Shown here: positions 1 to 7,456 of the stretch, in pieces | Position numbering within the stretch: the first letter of the stretch is position 1 | Layout of the letters: each line of letters opens with the position of its first letter | Assembly: GCF_034931365.1 (NCBI RefSeq) | Contig: NZ_JAYGII010000008.1 | Coordinates: 1 to 64,000, forward strand | Source: Natronospira elongata | GTDB lineage: Bacteria; Pseudomonadota; Gammaproteobacteria; Natronospirales; Natronospiraceae | DNA: 64,000 bases | Direction of reading: 5' to 3' | Made by a program: the position numbers and the translations under genes | The notes under the pieces: model-generated | What the model was told of the DNA's origin: nothing | Databases searched by the model: none | Seen by the model: the letters and a program-made list of their open reading frames with translations, nothing else

Positions 1-470
1 AGCAGCACCCGCTCGCCATCAATCAGCAGGGTCCATTCGTTTTCGTTTCGGGGCAGGGCGAGAAAATCCGGCAGGATACCGGCAAGCAGCAAACCGGCTT
101 TCTGGCAGCGTTCGGTCAAGGCCTGCATGCATTCATGGGCGGCCACGGCGACCCGGACCCGGTCATCTTCCTGGCGGGGTCCAATGGCAAAGTGCAGGCG
201 CTCCACATTCTGGGCCAGTTGATCTTCCAGCACCCAGGGCGCGGCCTGCAGCATTCGCTGGTATTTGCGGGTGGGAATGTGCGCATCCAGCAGCGTCACG
301 CTCTCGCCCGGCAGCAGGGCAATCACCCGGCGGCCCTCGGCCATCTCGGCGCAATCGGCCAGGTTCTGGACGGTTGGCGTGCCCAGGCGTTGGCCCTGGC
401 CATCAATCAGGAAACTTTCGACCCGCTCATCCGCGGGATCGGAAAAACGTATTACCAGGGTTTCAGTCAT
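1..470 (-). CDS. gspL: Type II secretion protein GspL, N-terminal part
   Basis: This is the first 156 codons of an inner-membrane assembly protein of the type II secretion system. GspL normally recruits the ATPase GspE to the membrane through an actin-like cytoplasmic domain and pairs with GspM. The visible part, from ATG at 470 (MTETLVIRFSD), shows the cytoplasmic domain with the typical segments ALLPGESVTLL and APWVLEDQLAQ. The transmembrane and periplasmic parts lie beyond the window. It follows gspK by 24 bases in the same direction, as in other gsp operons. The identification rests on this position plus the sequence pattern. The gene is cut by the window edge, not truncated in nature as far as can be seen. 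Confidence 0.85.
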   Translation of the reverse strand, partial: MTETLVIRFSDPADERVESFLIDGQGQRLGTPTVQNLADCAEMAEGRRVIALLPGESVTLLDAHIPTRKYQRMLQAAPWVLEDQLAQNVERLHFAIGPRQEDDRVRVAVAAHECMQALTERCQKAGLLLAGILPDFLALPRNENEWTLLIDGERVL

Positions 471-494
471 TCCAGTTACCTGCCGACAAGCGGC

Positions 495-1427
495 TCATTC
501 GGATCCAAAACTTCGATAGACTGATGCCACGGCACCACTCTCATCCTGAAACAGCAAACTGTACATGGTGGGGGAGGTGGTTCCAATATCGGCCCTTGCC
601 ACCAGCCAGAAGTAGGAACTGACCACATCCACGGCCAGTCCATCCCGCACCGGCGGTCCAAAGATGTCATGGAAGTCACTCACGGATTCAAATCCACCAG
701 CTTCCTGCACCTCCAGTATCCGGTCCACCTGCGCCTCATCGGGGTTGGCGGCCAGTGATCGCAACACCGGAGCAGTGGCCGTGTTGACGTTGATCCAGCT
801 ATTGTCGTCTTCGGTCGGCAGGGCAGTGACATGGGGCGCGATCTGCTCGAAGACTTCCGGGTCCTGGAAGCCGGCGACCAGGCGCAACTCCGTCACGCTC
901 TGAAAGCCCTGGTTACCTGCCCGATAGGCGGGATCAAAGCCGAGGTAAGTGCCGTCTTCGGCCCCCATCATGCCCCGTGGCTCCTGGTCATAATCGATCC
1001 AGTCGACCACCGGGTCGGCCAGCTCCGGGTCCAGCTCCAGTGTTTCCAGCAAGACGCGGAACTGCTGGTAGGCCGCCTCGTTTACATGGCCATTGGCCTG
1101 GACCAGATTGTTGAGATTGAATCGGCCCTGGCGGTCCTCCATGCGGGCCAGGATCTGCCCGCCGTCCACTGGCAGGGGCGGGATCTCGTCGGCCCAGGGC
1201 TGATCCAGGCTGTGGTGTTCCAGCTCCATGCTCGCCCGGCGCAGCAGGTGGCCGGCGAGGTCTTCCGCCCCTCGCAGGTATTGATGGGCCTGGCCCACGT
1301 GCAATACCGCCTCGGTTCTGTGCCGGTCGAGGAAGGTCCGGTAGGCCAGGTCGGCGGCTATCACCGCGGAAATGGCCACCACGACCAGAGCGGTGATCAG
1401 GGCCACGCCCCGCTGCTGACGCCTCAT
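495..1427 (-). CDS. gspK: Type II secretion minor pseudopilin GspK
   Basis: GspK is the large minor pseudopilin that, with GspI and GspJ, forms the tip of the type II secretion pseudopilus. It has 310 residues, about the family size. The prepilin peptidase site is RG-VALITALV with Gly7 as the cleavage residue. The Glu at +5 found in other pilins is absent, which is normal for GspK. The long globular domain contains the SINVNTA-like segment (INVNTATAPVLRSLA) and the helix-hairpin-like LEVQEAGGFESVSDF stretch characteristic of the family. Its start overlaps the gspJ stop by 4 bases, indicating translational coupling. Confidence 0.95.
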   Translation of the reverse strand: MRRQQRGVALITALVVVAISAVIAADLAYRTFLDRHRTEAVLHVGQAHQYLRGAEDLAGHLLRRASMELEHHSLDQPWADEIPPLPVDGGQILARMEDRQGRFNLNNLVQANGHVNEAAYQQFRVLLETLELDPELADPVVDWIDYDQEPRGMMGAEDGTYLGFDPAYRAGNQGFQSVTELRLVAGFQDPEVFEQIAPHVTALPTEDDNSWINVNTATAPVLRSLAANPDEAQVDRILEVQEAGGFESVSDFHDIFGPPVRDGLAVDVVSSYFWLVARADIGTTSPTMYSLLFQDESGAVASVYRSFGSE

Positions 1428-2065
1428 TCCATCCTCCCCATCACGCCGGGGACTTCCATGACGCGCCGCAGGCGTCCCATGTCCTCGGTCTCAATGATGA
1501 TTTCCATTGCCCGTGGCATGAGAAAGGGATCGGCCTGGAAACCCGCGGCCGCCGGCGGCCAGTCATCCTGCCATTCCCCGCCGGGATCCAGGAAGCGCAC
1601 CTGCAAGCTGACCACGTCTTCCAGAAGCGGCATCACCAGTGGCTGAGTGTCCGGCGCCCGGTCCAGTACCGGCCAGGCAAAGCGGGTCAGGGTGTCACCA
1701 TCCAGGCCCCAGCCAACCCGCTGAAGGCTGGCCCGGGGCTGCTGGAGGGGGTTGCGAACACCGCCACGGGTGAATTCGAGCTGGGTTTCCATGTAGCCGC
1801 CCCCGGAGACGGCGGGCTCGAAGTCGCCATGCGAGGCGCCACGAATGGGCCGGGGGCGGATCTGCTCCAGGTCCCGGGTCAGCAGGGTCATGGTCTGCTG
1901 CACGGCCCGGAAGCGCTCCATGGCGGTGGTGGTCAGCTCCTGCTGGCGCACCATGCCGGCCATTGCCGTCCATGTCATGACCCCGAGAATGGCAAAAATG
2001 GCGATCGCCACCATGATTTCGAACAGGGTAAAGCCCCGGTGTTGTCGTCGCCCACCCATAATCAT
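1424..2065 (-). CDS. gspJ: Type II secretion minor pseudopilin GspJ
   Basis: GspJ is a 213-residue minor pseudopilin of the secretion pseudopilus tip complex, inserted in the inner membrane and processed by the prepilin peptidase. The N-methylation/cleavage motif is QHRG-FTLFEIMVAIAIFAILG, with Gly11 before the cut and Glu at position +5. The hydrophobic helix follows directly. The remainder matches the GspJ pattern (MERFRAVQQTMTLLTRDLEQI, then RGGVRNPLQQPRASLQRVGW). It overlaps gspI by 4 bases at its start and gspK by 4 bases at its end, so the genes are translated as one unit. Confidence 0.95.
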   Translation of the reverse strand: MIMGGRRQHRGFTLFEIMVAIAIFAILGVMTWTAMAGMVRQQELTTTAMERFRAVQQTMTLLTRDLEQIRPRPIRGASHGDFEPAVSGGGYMETQLEFTRGGVRNPLQQPRASLQRVGWGLDGDTLTRFAWPVLDRAPDTQPLVMPLLEDVVSLQVRFLDPGGEWQDDWPPAAAGFQADPFLMPRAMEIIIETEDMGRLRRVMEVPGVMGRME

Positions 2066-2547
2066 CTTGAGCGCCCCCCGGTTGGAGGCGGTGGCGGGGT
2101 GCCGCCGCCATTATCCTCGTCCGGGTCGTAATCCGGGTCCGGCGGCACCGAGGGAATGAAGCGTGGAATACCCTGGATTTCCTGGGGTCGACCAATGAAG
2201 CCCAGCACGGTGGCCACGCTGCCTTCGGCATCCCGGTCGGTTCTCACCCGGACCTGAATCCGGCGCAGATCATCGTCCTGGGTATTCTCGACCTCCATGG
2301 TCCAATGCCATTCCCGGCCGGCCATGTCCTCATTGCCCTCGGTGCGGCCGGTGGAGGGCCAGGCACCTTCCAGGCGCAGCTCGGCGATGCGGTTCTCCGC
2401 CACCCACTGGGCAATGCTGGTATCCCGAAGCTGGGCGGCCTGGCTGACCGTGGTGCCGGAATTGGCCAGCACGGCGGTCAGGGCGATGGCGACCACCGCC
2501 AGGGCAACCAGGACCTCCAGGAGGGTAAAGCCACGCGCCGTTCTCAT
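2062..2547 (-). CDS. gspI: Type II secretion minor pseudopilin GspI
   Basis: GspI is a minor pseudopilin that nucleates the tip complex with GspJ and GspK. The cleavage motif is TARG-FTLLEVLVALAVVAIALTA (Gly6, Glu at +5). The core ends around residue 130 (TVLGFIGRP). After that there is an additional acidic and proline-rich tail with PDPDYDPDEDNGGG and a run of five prolines, which makes the protein 161 residues, longer than most GspI (about 120-130). The gene overlaps gspH and gspJ by 4 bases each. Confidence 0.93.
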   Translation of the reverse strand: MRTARGFTLLEVLVALAVVAIALTAVLANSGTTVSQAAQLRDTSIAQWVAENRIAELRLEGAWPSTGRTEGNEDMAGREWHWTMEVENTQDDDLRRIQVRVRTDRDAEGSVATVLGFIGRPQEIQGIPRFIPSVPPDPDYDPDEDNGGGTPPPPPTGGRSR

Positions 2548-3092
2548 CGGCGCACCCGCCGGTCCTGATCCCTGGGCTCGCCATCCTCTTCACGCCAATT
2601 GCGCAGGCGGCCATGGGGCTGACCTTCAAGCACGACACCATCCACATCGCTGCGATGGCGAAGGATCAGGCGAAAGGGTGTCATCTCTCCGGTGCCCATG
2701 AGCAGGATCTGCGGTTGGGATTCGTCTTCGTCATAGAGGGCCAGATCAACCTGGCGGCCTTCGATTCGCAGTTCGGGCTGCAACCCGTCCGGCCACTCCC
2801 GCCGGCGGAACTCATCCCGGTCCGCCTCTACCCAGGCTCCGTCAACGAAGCGCAGGAAGCGAAAGGCCCGGGTGCTGAAATGGAGGCCGTATTCCGCCCC
2901 TTCAATCATGGCCCGGTCGGCAGCCAGCTGCAGCAGCGCCTCCAGCCGCTCCCGTTCTTCATCGGCGGGATCGTGCTGGCTGAGCCGGTCCACGGAGATC
3001 ATGCCGATGGCCACCACCACCGAGATGATGACCATCACCACCATCACCTCGATCAGGGTGAATCCTCGGGACGCTGTGTGTCTGAAGTCCAC
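2544..3092 (-). CDS. gspH: Type II secretion minor pseudopilin GspH
   Basis: GspH is a minor pseudopilin of the type II secretion pseudopilus. It has 182 residues, with prepilin motif ASRG-FTLIEVMVVMVIISVVVAIG (cleavage after Gly10, Glu at +5). The body shows the GspH/FimT pattern LEALLQLAADRAMIEGAEYGLHF, a segment seen in most members before the beta-rich globular part. It lies 8 bases after gspG and overlaps gspI by 4 bases. Confidence 0.94.
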   Translation of the reverse strand: MDFRHTASRGFTLIEVMVVMVIISVVVAIGMISVDRLSQHDPADEERERLEALLQLAADRAMIEGAEYGLHFSTRAFRFLRFVDGAWVEADRDEFRRREWPDGLQPELRIEGRQVDLALYDEDESQPQILLMGTGEMTPFRLILRHRSDVDGVVLEGQPHGRLRNWREEDGEPRDQDRRVRR

Positions 3093-3100
3093 CGTGTGGC

Positions 3101-3550
3101 TCAGTCGATATCCCAGTTGCCGATCACGGCGTCCACCCCTTCACCCCCTTCGCGGCCGTCGCGGCCAAGGGAATAGAGGTCGAATTCTCCGTGCTGACCC
3201 GGGTGGACATAACGATACTCGCGGCCCCAGGGATCGGTAGGCAGCCGATCCATGTAACCGCGCCAGTTGACCGGCTCCGGGGAGCCACTGGGCTCACTCA
3301 CCAGGGCTTCCAGGCCCTGATCGGTGCTCGGGTAGTTGTGGTTATCCATCCGGTAGAGCTGCAGCGCCTGCTCGATGGCACGGATATCCTGACGGGCCTT
3401 GGCAATACGGGCCTCGTCCGGACGGTCCATGATGCGGGGCATGACGATCCCGGCGAGAATGCCGAGAATCACCACCACCACCATGATTTCAATGAGCGTA
3501 AACCCCCGATTACCGGAACGTTGCGACAAGGCGGCGAAACGATTGGACAT
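3101..3550 (-). CDS. gspG: Type II secretion major pseudopilin GspG
   Basis: GspG is the major subunit of the type II secretion pseudopilus, a periplasm-spanning piston that pushes folded exoproteins through the outer-membrane secretin. It has 149 residues, the usual size. The prepilin site is GNRG-FTLIEIMVVVVILGILAG (cleavage after Gly16). The C-terminal calcium-binding loop is recognisable: DLYSLGRDGREGGEGVDAVIGNWD, with conserved Asp residues. It is the first gene of this transcription unit. The usual upstream gspC, D, E and F are not next to it; the fatty-acid operon begins instead on the other strand. Confidence 0.96.
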   Translation of the reverse strand: MSNRFAALSQRSGNRGFTLIEIMVVVVILGILAGIVMPRIMDRPDEARIAKARQDIRAIEQALQLYRMDNHNYPSTDQGLEALVSEPSGSPEPVNWRGYMDRLPTDPWGREYRYVHPGQHGEFDLYSLGRDGREGGEGVDAVIGNWDID

Positions 3551-3888
3551 GGCTGTTACCGATTCCTGTAAAGTCTGACGTTGGTACTCCGCCGCCGGCC
3601 CCGGACCCCCATGGGCCGCCGACGATGATTTTCACAAAGCGCCATGATAGCGCAGTTACGGGCCCCGGTGACTAGCCCCCGTATGCGGCCCTCCATGAAA
3701 TTCGAGTGCTGCCGTCAGGCCGAGTTCCGCCTGGGGCAGGCCTCGCGCAAATCCCCCCGGCACGGCTATACTATTTGGCTTCGCCTTGCCACGCACGAAG
3801 AGCCGCCTGGGGAGAGGCTGCGGGCTCGACCAGGGGCGTGACAATCAGGGCAATCCATCCATTTTTCAGAACCATGCAGGAGCAGGCC
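3551..3888. other. Divergent intergenic region between gspG and fabD
   Basis: No gene was recognised in these 338 bases. It must carry the promoters of the gsp pseudopilin operon (minus) and of the fabD operon (plus). A TATACT at 3767-3772 is a possible -10 element for fabD, but no good -35 was seen at 16-18 bases upstream. Several GC-rich short inverted segments (for example around 3600-3625) give no clear terminator. Confidence 0.4.
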
Positions 3889-4839
3889 ATGTCCTTCGCC
3901 ATGATCTTTCCCGGCCAGGGTGCCCAGTCCGTGGGCATGCTCAAGCAATTGGCCGAGACCTATCCAGAGGTCCGTGACAGCTTTACCGAAGCCTCCGACG
4001 CCCTCGGCGCTGATCTCTGGAAACTGTCCCAGGAGGGGCCGGAGGAGCAGCTTAACCGGACCGAATGGACCCAGCCGGCACTGCTGACCGCCGGGGTGGC
4101 CGTCTGGCGGGTCTGGCAAGGCCGGGGCGGTCCCCAGCCGGACCTCATGGCAGGACACAGCCTGGGCGAGTACGCAGCCCTGGTGGCCGCCGGCAGCCTG
4201 GCTTTCGATGAAGCCGTAAAACTGGTCCAGTTCCGCGGGCAGGCCATGCAGGAAGCCGTCCCGGAGGGTAGCGGTGCCATGGCGGCGATTTTGGGGCTGG
4301 ACGATGACCAGGTGGCGGAAGTCTGTGGCAAGGCGGCCGATGAGGAAGTGGTGGAGCCGGTTAATTTCAACTCCCCGGGCCAAGTGGTGATCGCGGGACA
4401 CAAAGGCGCCGTGGAGCGGGCCATTGCCGAGGCCAAGGCGGCGGGCGCGAAGCGCGCCATGCCGCTGCCGGTGAGCGTGCCTTCTCATTGCCGTTTGATG
4501 GGGTCGGCCGCCGAGGCCATGGCCAAGCGGCTTGCTGATGTGGCCATAGAAATGCCTGCAGTGCCGGTGATTCACAACTTCAACGTGGAAGTTGAACACA
4601 ATGCCAGTGGTATTCGTGATGCCCTGGTGGCGCAGCTCAATCACCCGGTACGCTGGGTGGAGACCATTGAGGCCATGCAGGAGCGGGGCATTCAAGCGGT
4701 GGTGGAAGCCGGTCCGGGCAAGGTCTTGTGTGGCCTGAACCGGCGAATTGATCGCCGCATGCCGGCGCACCCGGTCATGGATCCTGAATCCCTGGACAAA
4801 GCCCTTGAGGCCCTCTCCGGTGAGAATGGCTCGGATTGA
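3889..4839 (+). CDS. fabD: Malonyl-CoA:ACP transacylase FabD
   Basis: FabD transfers malonyl from malonyl-CoA to acyl carrier protein, supplying the extender for fatty-acid synthesis in the cytoplasm. The protein has 316 residues against 309 in E. coli. The N-terminal FPGQGAQ motif (residues 7-13) and the nucleophile elbow GHSLG with Ser91 are present, as is the VPSHC segment with the partner His. The ATG at 3889 is chosen because AGGAG lies 5 bases upstream and the protein then begins MSFAMIFPGQG as in the family; an in-frame upstream extension to 3706 has no family resemblance. It is the first gene of a ten-gene operon. Confidence 0.97.
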   Translation: MSFAMIFPGQGAQSVGMLKQLAETYPEVRDSFTEASDALGADLWKLSQEGPEEQLNRTEWTQPALLTAGVAVWRVWQGRGGPQPDLMAGHSLGEYAALVAAGSLAFDEAVKLVQFRGQAMQEAVPEGSGAMAAILGLDDDQVAEVCGKAADEEVVEPVNFNSPGQVVIAGHKGAVERAIAEAKAAGAKRAMPLPVSVPSHCRLMGSAAEAMAKRLADVAIEMPAVPVIHNFNVEVEHNASGIRDALVAQLNHPVRWVETIEAMQERGIQAVVEAGPGKVLCGLNRRIDRRMPAHPVMDPESLDKALEALSGENGSD

Positions 4840-4886
4840 TTTTTGCTTTTTCTAAATGATCGAGAACTGAAATAACGGGAGTCACT

Positions 4887-5615
4887 ATGCTTGATGGAAA
4901 GCTCGCAGTCGTCACCGGCGCCTCTCGTGGCATTGGCCGCGCCATTGCCACCAGCCTGGCCGAGGCCGGCGCCCGGGTGATCGGGACTGCCACCTCCGAG
5001 AAGGGCGCCAACGCCATCGGGGAGGCGCTGGGCGATCGAGGCCGGGGCGCGGTGCTGGATGTATCCTCCAAGGAGTCGATTGAGGCCTTTCTGGCCGATC
5101 TCAAGGAAGAGGGAGCCCCGGTGATTCTGGTCAACAACGCCGCGGTGACCCGCGACAACCTGATGATGCGGATGAAGGACGATGAATGGGATCAGGTTAT
5201 CGAGACCAACCTCAGCGGCATATTCCGTCTGAGCAAGGCCCTGCTGCGCGGGATGATGAAAGCCAAGGAAGGGCGGATCGTCAATGTGGGCTCCGTGGTC
5301 GGTTTTACCGGCAATCCCGGACAGGTCAATTACTGCGCTGCCAAGGCCGGCGTGGTGGGTTTCAGCAAGGCCATGGCGCGGGAAGTCGGGTCGCGGAATA
5401 TCACCGTGAATACGGTGGCCCCCGGTTTCATTGAGACGGACATGACCCGGGGTCTGCCCGAAGCCCAGCGTGAAGCCATGTTGAACGATGTGGCATTGGG
5501 CCGGCTGGGACAGCCGGAGGATATTGCCGGTGCGGTACGCTTCCTGGTCTCGCCTGATGCGGCCTATGTCACCGGGGAAACCATCCACGTCAACGGCGGG
5601 CTGCATATGGATTGA
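4887..5615 (+). CDS. fabG: 3-oxoacyl-ACP reductase FabG
   Basis: FabG is the NADPH-dependent reductase that converts 3-ketoacyl-ACP to 3-hydroxyacyl-ACP in each elongation cycle. It has 242 residues, a classical short-chain dehydrogenase. The nucleotide-binding TGASRGIG is at residues 10-17, the NNAAVTRD motif near 83-90, and the catalytic Ser136, Tyr149 and Lys153 (YCAAK) are all present. The C-terminal SDAAYVTGETIHVNGG is typical. A GGGAG ribosome site precedes ATG. It is 47 bases after fabD and 231 bases before acpP. Confidence 0.98.
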   Translation: MLDGKLAVVTGASRGIGRAIATSLAEAGARVIGTATSEKGANAIGEALGDRGRGAVLDVSSKESIEAFLADLKEEGAPVILVNNAAVTRDNLMMRMKDDEWDQVIETNLSGIFRLSKALLRGMMKAKEGRIVNVGSVVGFTGNPGQVNYCAAKAGVVGFSKAMAREVGSRNITVNTVAPGFIETDMTRGLPEAQREAMLNDVALGRLGQPEDIAGAVRFLVSPDAAYVTGETIHVNGGLHMD

Positions 5616-5741
5616 CCGTCCCGACGCCGGCATTCAAACGCCGAGGCCGACGCTAAGCTGCTGAATTATCAAGGTATTTAAGCAATTTTCGGAACGGTGT
5701 GGCATGGGATGGATGTTTTAACTACAATAGCCGCCGCAGTG

Positions 5742-5767
5742 ACGGGGGCGCCGGATGGCACCCCCGT
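5742..5767 (+). promoter_or_regulatory. GC-rich hairpin in the acpP leader
   Basis: The fabG-acpP gap contains the inverted repeat ACGGGGGCGCC-GGAT-GGCACCCCCGT, an 11-bp stem with one mismatch and a four-base loop. It is not followed by a T tract, so it is not a classical terminator. A TACAAT at 5723-5728 could be a -10 element for a separate acpP promoter (weak -35), which would place the hairpin near the 5' end of the acpP mRNA. Such a structure could stabilise this abundantly expressed message; that role is inference. Confidence 0.45.
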
Positions 5768-5846
5768 ATGAGTTCAGGCCTCTTGCAAGCGCCGACAGGG
5801 TCGGTCTCGGGGGGTCTCCAGTTTCCATCGGGAGGACTTTTGAACG

Positions 5847-6089
5847 ATGAGCAGCATTGAGGAACGTGTTAAGAAGATCGTCGTCGAACAGCTCGGCGTT
5901 AAGGAAGAGGAAGTCAAGAGCGAAGCTTCCTTCGTGGATGATCTGGGCGCCGACTCCCTCGACACCGTCGAGCTGGTGATGGCCCTGGAAGAAGAATTCG
6001 AGTGTGAGATTCCGGACGAAGAGGCCGAGAAGATCACCACCGTCCAGCAGGCGATCGATTACATCAACGAGCATCTCAGCGACAGCTGA
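5847..6089 (+). CDS. acpP: Acyl carrier protein
   Basis: This is the 80-residue acyl carrier protein that shuttles growing acyl chains on a 4'-phosphopantetheine arm. The attachment site is Ser37 in GADSLDTVE, exactly as in other AcpP proteins. The sequence is strongly acidic and helical (MSSIEERVKKIVVEQLG at the start). A GGGAGGA ribosome site sits about 11 bases upstream of the ATG. Its place between fabG and fabF is the standard gammaproteobacterial order. Confidence 0.99.
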   Translation: MSSIEERVKKIVVEQLGVKEEEVKSEASFVDDLGADSLDTVELVMALEEEFECEIPDEEAEKITTVQQAIDYINEHLSDS

Positions 6090-6179
6090 GTCAGTTCGTC
6101 GTTCGTCTTCCGGGAAGCAGCCCTGGCGGGAGCCGCCGGGGCTGCTTCTGAATGCACCGCCGTCCGCATGAGGTGAAGC

Positions 6180-7424
6180 TTGGCTAAACGTCGCGTTGTC
6201 GTCACGGGTCTGGGGATTGTCTCTCCGGTGGGTAGCACCGTGGAATCCGCCTGGTCCGACATCCTGGCCGGAAAGAGTGGTATCGGGCCGGTTACCCGGT
6301 TTGATGTGAGCAATTTCCCCACCCGCTTCTCCGGCGAGGTCAAGGGTTTCGATCATTCGGAATATCTCGACAAGCGTGACGCCCGACGGATGGATCCCTT
6401 CATCCACTACGGCATGGTGGCGTCCATTCAGGCCATGCGGGATTCCGGCCTGGAAGTGAGCGACGACAATGCCGAGCGGATCGGCGTATCCGTGGGTTCG
6501 GGCATTGGCGGGCTTGATGGCATTGAAAAGGCCCACAAGACCTGGCTCGACAACGGCAGTGCCAAACGCATTTCCCCCTTCTTCGTTCCCGGGACCATCA
6601 TCAACATGATCTCCGGGAATCTGTCCATCATGTACGGCCTCAAGGGTCCGAATCTGGCCCTGGTCACGGCCTGTACCACGGCAACTCACAATATCGGTAT
6701 CGCCGCACGGGCAATTGCCTACGGGGATGCGGATGCCATGGTGGCCGGTGGGGCAGAGATGGGTACCACCCCGGTGGGTCTCGGCGGCTTCTGCGCGGCT
6801 CGCGCCCTGTCGACCCGCAATGAAGAACCGGAACAGGCCAGCCGCCCCTGGGATCGTGATCGTGACGGCTTCGTGCTGGGCGACGGTGCCGGCGTGCTGG
6901 TGCTTGAGGAATACGAAATTGCCCGCAAGCGGGGCGCCAAGATTTACGCAGAACTGGCCGGTTTCGGCATGAGTGGCGACGCCCACCACATGACCGCACC
7001 GCCGGAAGACGGCGAGGGTGCCCGTCGCTGCATGGAAAACGCCCTCAAGGACGGGGGTATCAACCCGCAGGAAGTGGACTACGTGAACGCCCACGGCACA
7101 TCCACCAAGCTGGGTGATCTGGCCGAAACCCAGGCCACCAAGGACCTGCTGGGTGACCACGCCCGAGATATCGCGGTCAGTTCCACCAAATCCATGACCG
7201 GCCACCTTCTGGGTGCGGCAGGCGGTGTGGAAGCCATCTTTAGCGTCCTTGCCATTCGGGACCAGGTGGCACCGCCGACCATCAATCTTGAGAACCCGGA
7301 TGAAGGCTGCGACCTGAATTATGTGCCGGGCGAACCTCAGGAACGCCAGATCAATGTGGCTCTGTCCAACTCTTTCGGGTTTGGCGGCACCAACGGTACG
7401 CTGGTATTCCGCAAGCTGGACTGA
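6180..7424 (+). CDS. fabF: 3-oxoacyl-ACP synthase II FabF
   Basis: FabF condenses malonyl-ACP with acyl-ACP to extend the chain and is important for unsaturated and long acyl chains. It has 414 residues. The thiolase-fold catalytic triad is visible: Cys165 (TACTTATHN), His305 (NAHGTSTKLGD) and His342 with Lys337 (SSTKSMTGHLLGAAGG). The start is a TTG at 6180, with AGGTGA a few bases upstream; no in-frame ATG gives the family N-terminus MAKRRVVVTGLG. It is 90 bases downstream of acpP. Confidence 0.98.
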   Translation: MAKRRVVVTGLGIVSPVGSTVESAWSDILAGKSGIGPVTRFDVSNFPTRFSGEVKGFDHSEYLDKRDARRMDPFIHYGMVASIQAMRDSGLEVSDDNAERIGVSVGSGIGGLDGIEKAHKTWLDNGSAKRISPFFVPGTIINMISGNLSIMYGLKGPNLALVTACTTATHNIGIAARAIAYGDADAMVAGGAEMGTTPVGLGGFCAARALSTRNEEPEQASRPWDRDRDGFVLGDGAGVLVLEEYEIARKRGAKIYAELAGFGMSGDAHHMTAPPEDGEGARRCMENALKDGGINPQEVDYVNAHGTSTKLGDLAETQATKDLLGDHARDIAVSSTKSMTGHLLGAAGGVEAIFSVLAIRDQVAPPTINLENPDEGCDLNYVPGEPQERQINVALSNSFGFGGTNGTLVFRKLD

Positions 7425-7456
7425 AAACCCAGGTCCGCGTCAGGGGCGGGTGATCC

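Noticed and set aside
5718..7205. A 495-codon open frame on the minus strand
   Set aside because: It covers acpP and fabF in antisense; both sense genes have intact catalytic motifs, and the antisense protein has no recognisable domains.
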